DNA of 28,567 nucleotides, from positions 1 through 28,567 of the forward strand of contig JBNKWI010000040.1 of the NCBI GenBank assembly GCA_050299695.1. The letters run 5' to 3'. Position 1 is the stretch's first letter; each line of letters begins with the position of its first letter. The notes below the pieces were generated by a model that worked only from the letters and a program-made list of their open reading frames with translations, did not search any database and was not told where the DNA came from. This document shows, in pieces, positions 7,791-15,626 of the stretch. This DNA is from Ovoidimarina sp050299695. Its GTDB lineage: Bacteria; Pseudomonadota; Alphaproteobacteria; Rhodobacterales; Rhodobacteraceae. The position numbers and the translations under genes were made by a program.

Positions 7791-8275
7791 CCCATCGCCT
7801 CGAGAAGCTGTTCGCCCTTCGAGCGGTCGCAGATGCCCGGATCGTCGACCATGAGCTTCGTGACCACGCCGTCCTCGAGCACCAGCGCATAGCGCTGCGA
7901 GCGGTCGTAGAGCCCTTTCGGCGCGGCGGTGAAGGCCATGCCGAGCGCCTTGGTCAGTTCGGCGCCGGCATCGGCGAGCATGGTGATCCCGGCGGCCGTG
8001 GCGCCGGCGTCGTCGCCCCAGGCGTTCAGGACGAAGGGGTCGTTGACCGAGACGCAGATGATCTCGTCGACCCCCTTGGCGCGGAATCCCTCGGCGGTGG
8101 CGATGAAGCTCGGCAGATGCGAAGTGGAGCAGATCCCGGTATAGGCGCCAGGCAGCGCGAAGATCACAACCTTGCGGCCCGCGGTGTAGGCGGCGAGCGA
8201 CACCTCGGCGAACCCGTCGCCTTCGCGTTTCAGAAGTGTCGCGTCGGGCAGCCGCCCGCCGAGTTCTATGGCCAT
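7787..8275 (-). CDS. Peroxiredoxin, Prx5/AhpC-TSA type
   Basis: 162 residues starting MAIELGGRLPDATLLKREGDG, preceded by AGGAGCG. The peroxidatic motif PxxxTxxC is present as PGAYTGIC (P42, T46, C49), followed by STSHLPSF. VNDPFVLNAWGDDA and GLYDRSQRYALVLEDG are typical of the Prx5/PrxII group, which reduces H2O2 and organic hydroperoxides using thioredoxin, glutaredoxin or glutathione. Besides C49 there are C74 and C149, near the positions of the second and resolving cysteines in eukaryotic Prx5 proteins. The gene diverges from a ferredoxin-reductase gene across 81 bp, which might be a shared redox-regulated region; no operator is evident by eye. Confidence 0.93.
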   Translation of the reverse strand: MAIELGGRLPDATLLKREGDGFAEVSLAAYTAGRKVVIFALPGAYTGICSTSHLPSFIATAEGFRAKGVDEIICVSVNDPFVLNAWGDDAGATAAGITMLADAGAELTKALGMAFTAAPKGLYDRSQRYALVLEDGVVTKLMVDDPGICDRSKGEQLLEAMG

Positions 8276-8356
8276 GGAAATCCGCTCCTGTTCTTGGCTT
8301 CGCTGCGACCATGACATAGCGTGCCCGCCGGCAGATGCCAGCGAAACGGAGGGGCC

Positions 8357-9568
8357 ATGGAGCGGATCGTGATCGTCGGGGGCGGGCAGGCCGGGGCCTC
8401 CGTCGCGGAGCGTCTTCGGGCCGAGGGGTTCGCGGGCCGGATCGAGATGTTCTGCGCCGAGCCGGTGCCGCCCTACCAGCGGCCGCCCCTGTCGAAGAAA
8501 TACCTCCTGGGCGAGATGGAGCTCGAGCGGTTGTTCCTGAGGCCGGAAAGTTTCTATGCCGAGAAGGGCATCGACCTCCGCCTCGGGCAGACGGTGACGG
8601 CGATCGACCCGGCGGCGAAGACCGTCACGGCGGGGGACGTATCGGTGCCCTATGACGCTCTGGTGCTGACGACGGGGTCGGTGCCGCGGCGGCTGCCGGC
8701 GGCGATCGGCGGCGATCTGGGTGGCGTGCATGTGGTGCGGACGCTGGCGGATATCGATGCGATGGCGCCGGCCTGCGTCGAGGGCGCGCGGGCGCTGGTG
8801 GTGGGCGGCGGCTATATCGGGCTCGAGGCGGCGGCGGTCGCGGCCAAGCGGGGCATGGACGTCACCGTGATCGAGATGGCACCGCGAATCCTGCAGCGGG
8901 TGGCCGCGCCCGAGACTTCCGACCGGTTCCGCCTGCTCCATACCGGCCATGGTGTGGCGATCCGCGAGGGCGTGGGGCTCGACCGGCTCCTGGGCGAGGG
9001 GCAGGTCACCGGCGCGCGTCTGACCACCGGCGAGGAGATCCCCTGCGATCTCGTGGTGGTGGGGATCGGCATCGCGCCCGATACGGCGCTGGCCGAGGCG
9101 GCGGGGCTGGCGCTCGAGAACGGCATCGCGGTGGACGAATTCGGCCGGACCTCCGATCCGGCGATCTGGGCGGCGGGCGATTGCGCGTCCTTCCCCTACA
9201 GGGGCGGGCGGATCCGGCTGGAAAGCGTGCAGAACGCCATCGACCAGGGCGCGGCGGTGGCACGGAACATCCTCGGCGCCGAGGCGCCCTACGTGCCGCA
9301 GCCCTGGTTCTGGTCGGACCAGTATGACGTCAAATTGCAGATCGCGGGGCTCAATACCGGCTATGACCGGGTGGTGGTGCGGCAGGGCGAGGACCCCGAC
9401 GTGGTGAGCCACTGGTACTATGCCGGCGACCGGCTGATCGCGGTGGACGCGATCAACGATCCGCGCGCCTACATGGTGGGCAAGCGTTTGATCGAGATGG
9501 GGAAATCACCCGACCCGGCGCTGATCGCCGACCCGGCGACCGAGCTGAAGCCCTTGCTCAAGGCGTGA
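8357..9568 (+). CDS. FAD-dependent NAD(P)H-ferredoxin/rubredoxin reductase family protein
   Basis: 403 residues from the ATG at 8357 after CGGAGGGG. The N-terminal FAD-binding motif is VIVGGGQAG (G8-G13). PYQRPPLSKKYL is characteristic of the class that reduces [2Fe-2S] ferredoxins for P450s and Rieske oxygenases. A second dinucleotide fold, LVVGGGYIGLEAA (about 149-161), binds NAD(P)H, and the FAD-closing motif GRTSDPAIWAAGDCA follows. The C-terminal domain contains PWFWSDQYDVKLQIAGL. The partner ferredoxin is not in this window, so the substrate is unknown. Its stop overlaps the rsmD start by four bases (GTGA), so the two are probably co-translated. Confidence 0.93.
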   Translation: MERIVIVGGGQAGASVAERLRAEGFAGRIEMFCAEPVPPYQRPPLSKKYLLGEMELERLFLRPESFYAEKGIDLRLGQTVTAIDPAAKTVTAGDVSVPYDALVLTTGSVPRRLPAAIGGDLGGVHVVRTLADIDAMAPACVEGARALVVGGGYIGLEAAAVAAKRGMDVTVIEMAPRILQRVAAPETSDRFRLLHTGHGVAIREGVGLDRLLGEGQVTGARLTTGEEIPCDLVVVGIGIAPDTALAEAAGLALENGIAVDEFGRTSDPAIWAAGDCASFPYRGGRIRLESVQNAIDQGAAVARNILGAEAPYVPQPWFWSDQYDVKLQIAGLNTGYDRVVVRQGEDPDVVSHWYYAGDRLIAVDAINDPRAYMVGKRLIEMGKSPDPALIADPATELKPLLKA

Positions 9569-10116
9569 GGATCGTCGGGGGGATCTGGCGCGGCCGGCCG
9601 CTTGCGGCCCTGGGCAAGGGCGCGCCGGCGGACCATCTGCGCCCCACCGCCGACCGGGTGCGGGAGAGCCTGTTCAACGTGATCGGGCATGGCGGGCATG
9701 TCGAGTTCGAGGGCTGCCACGTGCTCGATCTCTTCGCCGGGACGGGGGCCCTGGGGCTCGAGGCGCTGTCGCGCGGGGCGGCGGAGGCGGTGTTCGTCGA
9801 TTCGGGCCGCGCCGCGGGGCGGTTGATAGCGGCGAATATCGCGGCCTTGGGCGCGGAGGGCCGGCTGATCGCCCGCGACGTGGTGCGGCTCGGGCCCAAT
9901 CCCGGTGCGCCTTGCGGGCTCGTCTTCCTCGATCCGCCCTACGGCAAGGGGCTGGGCGCGCCGGCGCTGGCGGCGGCGCTTGCGGGCGGCTGGATCGCGC
10001 CGGGTGCGCTGGTGGTCTGGGAAGAGAATGCGCCGCAGCCGGCGCCGGAGGGGTTTCGCCTCGTCGACACGCGACGCTATGGCGATACCCATGTGACGTT
10101 CCTGGAGGCGCTGTAG
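9565..10116 (+). CDS. rsmD: 16S rRNA (guanine(966)-N(2))-methyltransferase
   Basis: 183 residues with a GTG start inside the preceding stop (GTGA overlap), beginning MRIVGGIWRGRPL, the standard RsmD start. HLRPTADRVRESLFNVI is the conserved N-terminal motif. The SAM-binding motif LDLFAGTGALGLEALSRG is at about 54-71 and the catalytic DPPY at 123-126. The enzyme methylates G966 of 16S rRNA in the 30S subunit. It is embedded in a tight run with a ferredoxin reductase and a HAD hydrolase, with no functional link obvious. Confidence 0.95.
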   Translation: MRIVGGIWRGRPLAALGKGAPADHLRPTADRVRESLFNVIGHGGHVEFEGCHVLDLFAGTGALGLEALSRGAAEAVFVDSGRAAGRLIAANIAALGAEGRLIARDVVRLGPNPGAPCGLVFLDPPYGKGLGAPALAAALAGGWIAPGALVVWEENAPQPAPEGFRLVDTRRYGDTHVTFLEAL

Positions 10117-10791
10117 ATGACGATGCCGGAGGCCGTTCTGTTCGATTGCGACGGCGTGCTGGTGGACAGCGAGCCCGCGGCGCAGCGGTTGCTGCAAGGG
10201 CGGTTGCAGGCGGCGGGGCTGGCGCTGGAGGAGGCGGATTTCTACCGGCTGTTCGTGGGCGGCACGATGGCGGGCGTGGCGGAGACCGCGCGCCAGATGG
10301 GGGCCGAGATCGGGCCGGGCTGGGTCGCGGAGACCTATGAGGAGCTGTTCGTGGCGCTGGAGGGCACGCCGGAGATCCCGGGGGCCGGGGCATTGCTGGA
10401 TGCGCTGGCCGGGGCGGGGATTCCCTTCGCGGTCTGCTCGAACGGGCCGATGCGGAAGATGGCGGTGACGCTCGCGTCGAGCGGGCTTGCGGCGCGGGTG
10501 GACGGGAGGGTCCTGTCGGCGCATGACCATCCGCCGGCGAAGCCCGCGCCGGATCTCTACCTGAAGGGCGCGGCCCTGTGCGGGGCGGACCCCGCGCGCT
10601 GCGTGGTGGTCGAGGACAGCCCGTCGGGCGCGCGGGCGGCGCGGGCGGCGGGGATCCCCTGCCTCGGCCTTGCCGAGGGCGCGCAGGCCGAGCGGGTGGC
10701 GGCGGTGGGCGCGCGGATCGTGGGCTCGCTGGCCGAGGTGCGGGAGATATTGCTGGGTGGCGGTCAGGCCTCGCCCAGATCCTCCTCGTAG
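10117..10791 (+). CDS. HAD superfamily hydrolase, beta-phosphoglucomutase/phosphatase-like
   Basis: 224 residues starting directly after the rsmD stop, with GGAGG eight bases before the ATG. HAD motif I is LFDCDGVLVDSE (nucleophile D10, acid D12), motif II VCSNG, motif III the lysine in AKPAPDLY, and motif IV VVVEDSPSGARAA. The helical cap between motifs I and II places it in subclass IA, near phosphoglycolate and 6-phosphogluconate phosphatases and beta-phosphoglucomutases. The substrate cannot be told from sequence. Its last 28 bases overlap the 3' end of the convergent small gene on the minus strand. Confidence 0.92.
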   Translation: MTMPEAVLFDCDGVLVDSEPAAQRLLQGRLQAAGLALEEADFYRLFVGGTMAGVAETARQMGAEIGPGWVAETYEELFVALEGTPEIPGAGALLDALAGAGIPFAVCSNGPMRKMAVTLASSGLAARVDGRVLSAHDHPPAKPAPDLYLKGAALCGADPARCVVVEDSPSGARAARAAGIPCLGLAEGAQAERVAAVGARIVGSLAEVREILLGGGQASPRSSS

Positions 10792-11072
10792 CGGGCGATT
10801 TCGCGGATGCCTTCGTAGGGCGTGCCGGCGACGGCCTTGCGCACCACCGTTTCGGCGGCGATGCAGTCGGTCACCTCGAAGCCGAAATTCACTTCGCCCA
10901 TGCCGATCTCGGCGCCTTCCCAGGTGCCGAGCCCGTCCTTTTCCAGCGCGCTCTCGATCAGCTCCATCGCGGCGTTGCGGAACGGCAGCGCGTTCGGGTC
11001 CATCGGATTCGAGCCGTCGCAGCCGGGGATTCCGGCGATGTCGTAGTAGATTTCGATGGATCTGTAGGTCAT
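10764..11072 (-). CDS. Small conserved-looking protein of unknown function (102 aa)
   Basis: 102 residues starting MTYRSIEIYYDIAGIPGCDGS, with GAGGGAG before the ATG at 11072. I do not recognise the family. It has an alternating beta/alpha pattern, is acidic, and lacks a signal peptide or membrane span. Two cysteines (in GIPGCDGS and VTDCIAAE) are widely spaced. It lies downstream of priA on the same strand but is separated from it by a probable terminator (11117-11143). Its end overlaps the convergent HAD gene by 28 bases. A good ribosome-binding site and normal codon use support it as real. Confidence 0.75.
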   Translation of the reverse strand: MTYRSIEIYYDIAGIPGCDGSNPMDPNALPFRNAAMELIESALEKDGLGTWEGAEIGMGEVNFGFEVTDCIAAETVVRKAVAGTPYEGIREIARYEEDLGEA

Positions 11073-11116
11073 GGGCTCCCTCGTTGTCTTCATCAACGGG
11101 GCCGAGTGAGGCAGGC

Positions 11117-11143
11117 AAAAGCGCCCTGAATGGGGCCGGGCGC
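11117..11143 (-). terminator. Probable intrinsic terminator of priA
   Basis: On the minus strand GCGCCC (11143-11138), an 11-base loop and GGGCGC (11126-11121) form a stem followed by TTTT (11120-11117). It lies about 30 bases past the priA stop. Confidence 0.65.
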
Positions 11144-11172
11144 GGGCGGGGGGCGGGCGGTTTCGGGACTGG

Positions 11173-13365
11173 TCAGTAGAAGCTCTGTGGGTCGATATCG
11201 ACGGCGAGGCGGAGATTGGCGGGGGGCTTGAGCTGGCCGATCCAGGCGGCGATGGCCTTTTGCAGGGGCGCGGATTTGTCGGCCCTGACGAGGAGGCGGA
11301 CCCTGTGGCGGCCGCGGATGCGGGCGATGGGGGCGGGGGCGGGGCCGAAGACCTGGGCGCCGATCTGGCGCAGGGGCGCGTCGCGGCGGGCGAGTTCGGT
11401 GCCGAACTCGAAGACCTGTTTCGGGTCGGGGGCCGAGAGGATGATGCCGGCGAGGCGGCCATAGGGGGGCACGCCCGCTTCCTGGCGTTCGGCGGCCTCG
11501 GCGCGCCAGAATGCCTCTTCCTCGCCCGAGAGGATTGCGCGGATCACCGGGTGGTCGGGCTGGTAGGTCTGGAGGAGCGCGAGGCCGGGTCTTTCGGCGC
11601 GGCCGGCCCGGCCCGCGACCTGGCGCATGAGCTGGAAGGTGCGTTCGGCGGCGCGGAGGTCGGAGCCCTGGAGACCGAGATCGGCGTCGATCACGCCGAC
11701 GAGGGTGAGGAGCGGGAAGTTGTGGCCCTTGGCGACGAGCTGGGTGCCGATGACGATGTCGTCCTCGCCGCGGGCGATTTCCTCGATCCGTGCCTTGAGC
11801 GCGCGGGCCGAGCCGAAGAGGTCGGAGGAGAGGGTGGCGGTGCGGGCATCGGGGAAAAGCGCGGCGACCTCCTCGGCCAGCCGCTCGACGCCGGGGCCGA
11901 CCGGGGCGAGCCGGTCCTCGGCTTCGCAGTTCGGGCAGGCGGTGGGGATCGGGATGCTGTCGCCGCATTGGTGGCAGACGAGGCGTTTCTGGAAGCGATG
12001 CTCGACGAGGCGGGCGTCGCAATGGGGGCAGCCGATCTGGTGGCCGCAGGCGCGGCAGAGCGTGACGGGCGCGTAGCCGCGGCGGTTGAGGAAGAGGAGG
12101 GATTGCTCGCCCGCGTCGATCCGGGCGGCGACTTCGCGGGCGAGCTCTTCGGAGATCCAGCGGTTCGAGGGCAGCCCGGCGGGGCGCATGTCGATCGCGT
12201 CCATGCGGGGCAGGGTGGCGTCGCCGAAGCGGGCGGTGAGGTCGAGGCGGGTGTACTTGCCGGCCTCGGCATTGGCCCAGCTTTCGAGCGAGGGGGTGGC
12301 CGATGCCAGGATGACCTGCGCGCCGGTGAGCGAGGCGCGGAGCACGGCCATGTCGCGGGCGTTGTAGAGGACGCCGTCCTCCTGCTTGTAGGAGCTGTCG
12401 TGCTCCTCGTCGACGACGATCAGGCCGAGGTCGCGGAACGGCAGGAACAGGGCCGAGCGGGCGCCGACCACGAGCTGGGCGCCGCCTTCGCCGACCATGC
12501 GCCAGGCGCGGCGGCGTTCGGTCATGGTGACGCCCGAGTGCCATTCGGCGGGGCGCGCGCCGAAGCGGTCCTGGACGCGGGCGAGGAATTCGGCGGTGAG
12601 GGCGATCTCGGGGAGGAGCACGAGGGCCTGGCGGCCCCGGGCGAGGCAGGCGGCGACGGCTTCGAGGTAGACCTCGGTCTTGCCCGAGCCGGTGATGCCC
12701 TTGAGGAGGGTGGTGCCGTAGCGGCCCTTGGCGATGCCGGCGCGGAGGGTTTCGGCGGCGTTTTCCTGCTCTTCGGTGAGGGTGCGGGTCGGCGGCGTGG
12801 CGGGGTCGAGCCGGGGATAGGGCAGGTCGCGGGGGCTGTCCTCCTCGAGCACGGCGCCCTGCTTGACGAGGCCCTTGACGACCGAGGTGGAGACGCCGGC
12901 GGTTTCGGCCAGTTCGCCGAGCGTGAAGGCGAGGCCGCCATACTCGCCGAGCGTGGCGAGGACGCGGCGGCGGGCGTCGGTCAGGCGGTCGGGCGTGCCC
13001 CGGCCGAGCCGGTAGACATGGCGCATCGAGGGGCCGTCGCCGAGGCCGGGCGCGCGGGTGGCGAGGCGCAGCATGGCGGGCAGGGGCGTGAGCGTGTAGT
13101 CGCCCGCGCGGGTGAGGAACTCGCGCATCTCTTCGCGCATCGGCGCGGCGTCGAGGGTGCGGATCACGGGCCGCACCTTGGCGAGGTCGTAGCCGCCCTC
13201 GCCCTCGCCCCAGACCACGCCGAGCACGCGGCGGGGGCCGAGCGGCACCTCGACGAACTGCCCGGTGAGACATCCGCCCTCGGGCGCGCGGTAGTCGAGC
13301 GGGCGGTCGAGCGGCTGGGTCGTGAGGACCGCGATCAGGTCGCCTTCGTCGAATTGCCGGATCAT
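11173..13365 (-). CDS. priA: Primosomal protein N' (replication restart helicase PriA)
   Basis: 730 residues from the ATG at 13365 (MIRQFDEGDLIAVL), the usual length. An N-terminal DNA-binding domain is followed by Walker A LLKGITGSGKTEVYLE, DEEH box VVDEEHDSSYKQED and ASATPSLES. Eight cysteines in four CxxC pairs (CRAC, CPHC, CHQC, CPNC) form the two zinc sites. The C-terminal helicase motifs are GTQLVAKGHNFP and QVAGRAGRAERPG. PriA recognises abandoned forks and loads DnaB. An in-frame extension to 13470 exists but does not look like PriA. The ribosome-binding site before 13365 is poor. The gene diverges from the SprA-related gene. Confidence 0.96.
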   Translation of the reverse strand: MIRQFDEGDLIAVLTTQPLDRPLDYRAPEGGCLTGQFVEVPLGPRRVLGVVWGEGEGGYDLAKVRPVIRTLDAAPMREEMREFLTRAGDYTLTPLPAMLRLATRAPGLGDGPSMRHVYRLGRGTPDRLTDARRRVLATLGEYGGLAFTLGELAETAGVSTSVVKGLVKQGAVLEEDSPRDLPYPRLDPATPPTRTLTEEQENAAETLRAGIAKGRYGTTLLKGITGSGKTEVYLEAVAACLARGRQALVLLPEIALTAEFLARVQDRFGARPAEWHSGVTMTERRRAWRMVGEGGAQLVVGARSALFLPFRDLGLIVVDEEHDSSYKQEDGVLYNARDMAVLRASLTGAQVILASATPSLESWANAEAGKYTRLDLTARFGDATLPRMDAIDMRPAGLPSNRWISEELAREVAARIDAGEQSLLFLNRRGYAPVTLCRACGHQIGCPHCDARLVEHRFQKRLVCHQCGDSIPIPTACPNCEAEDRLAPVGPGVERLAEEVAALFPDARTATLSSDLFGSARALKARIEEIARGEDDIVIGTQLVAKGHNFPLLTLVGVIDADLGLQGSDLRAAERTFQLMRQVAGRAGRAERPGLALLQTYQPDHPVIRAILSGEEEAFWRAEAAERQEAGVPPYGRLAGIILSAPDPKQVFEFGTELARRDAPLRQIGAQVFGPAPAPIARIRGRHRVRLLVRADKSAPLQKAIAAWIGQLKPPANLRLAVDIDPQSFY

Positions 13366-13481
13366 GGCCCGGAGATACGGCGCGGCGCGGCGGACGGGAA
13401 GAGCGTTCCGGCACGCGGCAAGGATTTGGTAAGATCCGGCACCTACCCTTCCGGCCGTGGGGCCCGGCACGAGGGGCGGGC

Positions 13482-14024
13482 ATGGCCGCGATTTCGGGAG
13501 TTCCCGCGGGGATTCCGCTTGTGTTCAGGGACCGGTCCGGCGGCGCGGAGGGCGTGGCCGGGGCGGAGAAGGTCGATCCGGTGAAGCCGGCCGGCGCCGC
13601 CGAGCGCGCGGGTGCGCGGGAGGGGCAGGCCCGGTTTTCGGATCTCAGCGAACGGGATGCGCAGCTTGTGGAGAAGCTGAAGGCGCGCGACCGCGAGGTG
13701 CGGGCCCACGAGGCGGCCCATGCGAGCGCCGGGGGCGCCCATGCCGGGCAGCCCTCCTACACCTACCAGTCGGGGCCGGACGGCAAGCGCTATGCGGTGG
13801 GCGGCGAGGTGCCGATCGACGTGGCCGCTGTGTCCGACGATCCGGCGGCGACGATCCGCAAGATGGAGCAGGTCAAGCGCGCGGCCCTGGCGCCGGCCGA
13901 GCCGTCCTCGGCCGACCGGCGGATCGCGGCGGAGGCCGACGCGAAGCTGCGCCGGGCGCTGACCGATCTGGCCGACGCGCGGGCGGAGGGCACGGCAGAG
14001 ACCGGGATCGACCGGCGGGTGTGA
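13482..14024 (+). CDS. SprA-related family putative zinc metalloprotease
   Basis: 180 residues starting MAAISGVPAGIPLVF, with GAGGGGCGGGC just upstream. The core LKARDREVRAHEAAHASAGG contains an HExxH zinc-binding motif (H76, E77, H80). SYTYQSGPDGKRYAVGGEVPID and the DDPAATIRKMEQVKRAALAPAEPSS block are diagnostic of the SprA-related family (putative metalloprotease, Pfam PF12118 from memory). The N-terminal 50 residues are low-complexity and charged, and the C-terminus is helical. No signal peptide is evident, so it may be cytoplasmic or non-classically located. The physiological role of this family is essentially unknown. Confidence 0.85.
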   Translation: MAAISGVPAGIPLVFRDRSGGAEGVAGAEKVDPVKPAGAAERAGAREGQARFSDLSERDAQLVEKLKARDREVRAHEAAHASAGGAHAGQPSYTYQSGPDGKRYAVGGEVPIDVAAVSDDPAATIRKMEQVKRAALAPAEPSSADRRIAAEADAKLRRALTDLADARAEGTAETGIDRRV

Positions 14025-14033
14025 GCGGCCGAC

Positions 14034-14684
14034 CTATTTGCAGAAGGTCGAAAAGGAGGCGGTTTCGTTCTCGAAATCGATCTTGAACGGGGTGATCGTG
14101 CAGCCGTTCGGGAAGGTCACGGACTGGGCCTGGTAGGCATAGGTGTTGAATTGCGACTTTCCGGATCCGGCGTCGCTCCAGGAAAAGTAGATATGCGGCC
14201 CGGTGTTGCCGGTCTTGGCCTGGAGCAGGGAGAACACCGTCTGCATGTCGCCGATGGCGCGGGTTTCGTTCAGCTTCATCGCGAAGATGTCGCCCGAGTC
14301 CATCTTTGCGAGCGCATCCGGGACGACGATGGAATCGAACACCACATTGGGTTGGTCGCCTCCGCCGGAGACACCGGTGACGGCGTTCACGGTCTGGATC
14401 ACGCAGGATACGTAGGTCTGGTAGGCGGCCGTCCGGTCGCCTTCCTTGAAGCTGTCGAGCAGGTCGGCGGCCTGGCCGAGATCGACCGAGGTGTCGCCCG
14501 AGGCCTCGACGCCGCCGAACAGGCGGGCGATGCGGGCGTTGAGATCGCCCTGGACCTCGGCGGAGAGGCCGGAGCCGCAAATCGCGCCGGCCACGCGGAT
14601 GATCGAGAGGTCGATCTGCTGTTGAGCCTGCACGGGCTGGCCGAGCAGGAGCGGGGCGGCCAGCGCAAGGATAAGGGGCTTCAT
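14034..14684 (-). CDS. Secreted/periplasmic protein of unknown function
   Basis: 216 residues. A clear signal peptide, MKPLILALAAPLLLGQPVQA, has a likely cleavage after A20 (VQA). The start is supported by CGGAGGACC upstream. The mature protein has four cysteines (AICGSG, VSCVIQ, NGCTIT and the C-terminal FCK), which could form two disulfides in the periplasm. The N-terminal half is helical (LNARIARLFGG, AADLLDSFKEGDRTAAYQTY); the C-terminal half looks beta-rich (HIYFSWSD, NTYAYQAQSVTF). I do not recognise the family. It converges with the SprA-related gene (nine bases apart) and diverges from transaldolase. Confidence 0.82.
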   Translation of the reverse strand: MKPLILALAAPLLLGQPVQAQQQIDLSIIRVAGAICGSGLSAEVQGDLNARIARLFGGVEASGDTSVDLGQAADLLDSFKEGDRTAAYQTYVSCVIQTVNAVTGVSGGGDQPNVVFDSIVVPDALAKMDSGDIFAMKLNETRAIGDMQTVFSLLQAKTGNTGPHIYFSWSDAGSGKSQFNTYAYQAQSVTFPNGCTITPFKIDFENETASFSTFCK

Positions 14685-14837
14685 GAAAAAAGGTCCTCCG
14701 TAGAAATGATTCCCCGGCAAGAGTAGGCAGGATCCGGTCCGGTGGAAACGGTCTTGCGCCGTGCGTTCGGGGGGTTCTGCCCGGGCGCCGCTTGCGCTAT
14801 CTGTCGCGGCGAAACCGAACCGCCGGAGGGGCCTGCC

Positions 14838-15491
14838 ATGAAATTCTTCGTCGATACCGCCGATACCGACGCCATCCGCGAGCTGAACGATTTGGGCATG
14901 GTCGACGGGGTGACCACCAACCCGTCGCTGATCATGAAATCGGGCCGCGACATCAAGGAAGTCACGAAGGAGATCTGCGACATGGTCTCGGGGCCGGTCT
15001 CGGCCGAGACGGTGGCGCTCGATGCCGAGGGGATGATCCGCGAGGGGCTGGAGCTGAAGAAGATCGCCGACAATATCGCGGTCAAGGTGCCGCTCACCTG
15101 GGACGGGCTGAAGGCGTGCAAGGCGCTGACCGACCAGGGGCACATGGTCAACGTGACGCTGTGTTTTTCGGCGAACCAGGCGTTGCTGGCGGCGAAGGCG
15201 GGGGCGACGTTCATTTCGCCGTTCATCGGGCGGCTCGACGATCTCAACCTCGACGGGATGGAGCTGATCGCGGATATCCGCGAGATCTACGACAATTACG
15301 GGTTCGAGACGCAGATCCTGGCGGCCTCGATCCGCTCGGCCAACCACATGTCGGAAGCGGCAAAGATCGGTGCTGACGTGGCCACCGCGCCACCGTCGGT
15401 GATCAAGGCGATGGCGAACCACGTGCTGACGGACAAGGGGCTCGAGGGGTTCCTGAAGGACTGGGCGAAGACGGGGCAGAAGATCGTTTGA
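14838..15491 (+). CDS. tal: Transaldolase, fructose-6-phosphate aldolase type
   Basis: 217 residues starting MKFFVDTADTDAIRELNDLG, preceded by CGGAGGGG. The size and motifs match the small TalC/FSA group: GVTTNPSLIMKSG (about 24-36), the Schiff-base lysine in AVKVPLT (K83), NVTLCFSANQALLAAKAGATFISPFIGRLDD and ILAASIRSANHM. It is either a transaldolase of the non-oxidative pentose phosphate pathway or a fructose-6-phosphate aldolase; in alphaproteobacteria it is usually annotated as transaldolase. A short hairpin (GGCTC/GAGCC, 15500-15514) follows the stop but lacks a T tract. Confidence 0.95.
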   Translation: MKFFVDTADTDAIRELNDLGMVDGVTTNPSLIMKSGRDIKEVTKEICDMVSGPVSAETVALDAEGMIREGLELKKIADNIAVKVPLTWDGLKACKALTDQGHMVNVTLCFSANQALLAAKAGATFISPFIGRLDDLNLDGMELIADIREIYDNYGFETQILAASIRSANHMSEAAKIGADVATAPPSVIKAMANHVLTDKGLEGFLKDWAKTGQKIV

Positions 15492-15626
15492 GCCGCTCAG
15501 GCTCTCAAGGAGCCGCGGTTGATCTGCACCCTCGCCCGGCTTGGCTTTCGAAGATCAAGCGGGGCTTTTCGCGACGCCGCCGCGCTTCCTTTCGGATGCG
15601 CAGCGGCTGACCTTCGTCGACGCCGG

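Noticed and set aside
5277..7892. An 871-codon plus-strand frame opposite dnaX and ybaB
   Set aside because: It is antisense to conserved genes and reads as Gly/Arg/Asp/His-rich shadow sequence without domains.
13365..13470. N-terminal extension of PriA to an upstream start at 13470
   Set aside because: The extra 35 residues do not look like PriA, and the ATG at 13365 gives the usual family start and length.
11260..13584. A 774-codon plus-strand frame opposite priA
   Set aside because: It is a composition shadow of the priA codons (Glu/Gly/Ala-rich), and PriA on the other strand has all family motifs.
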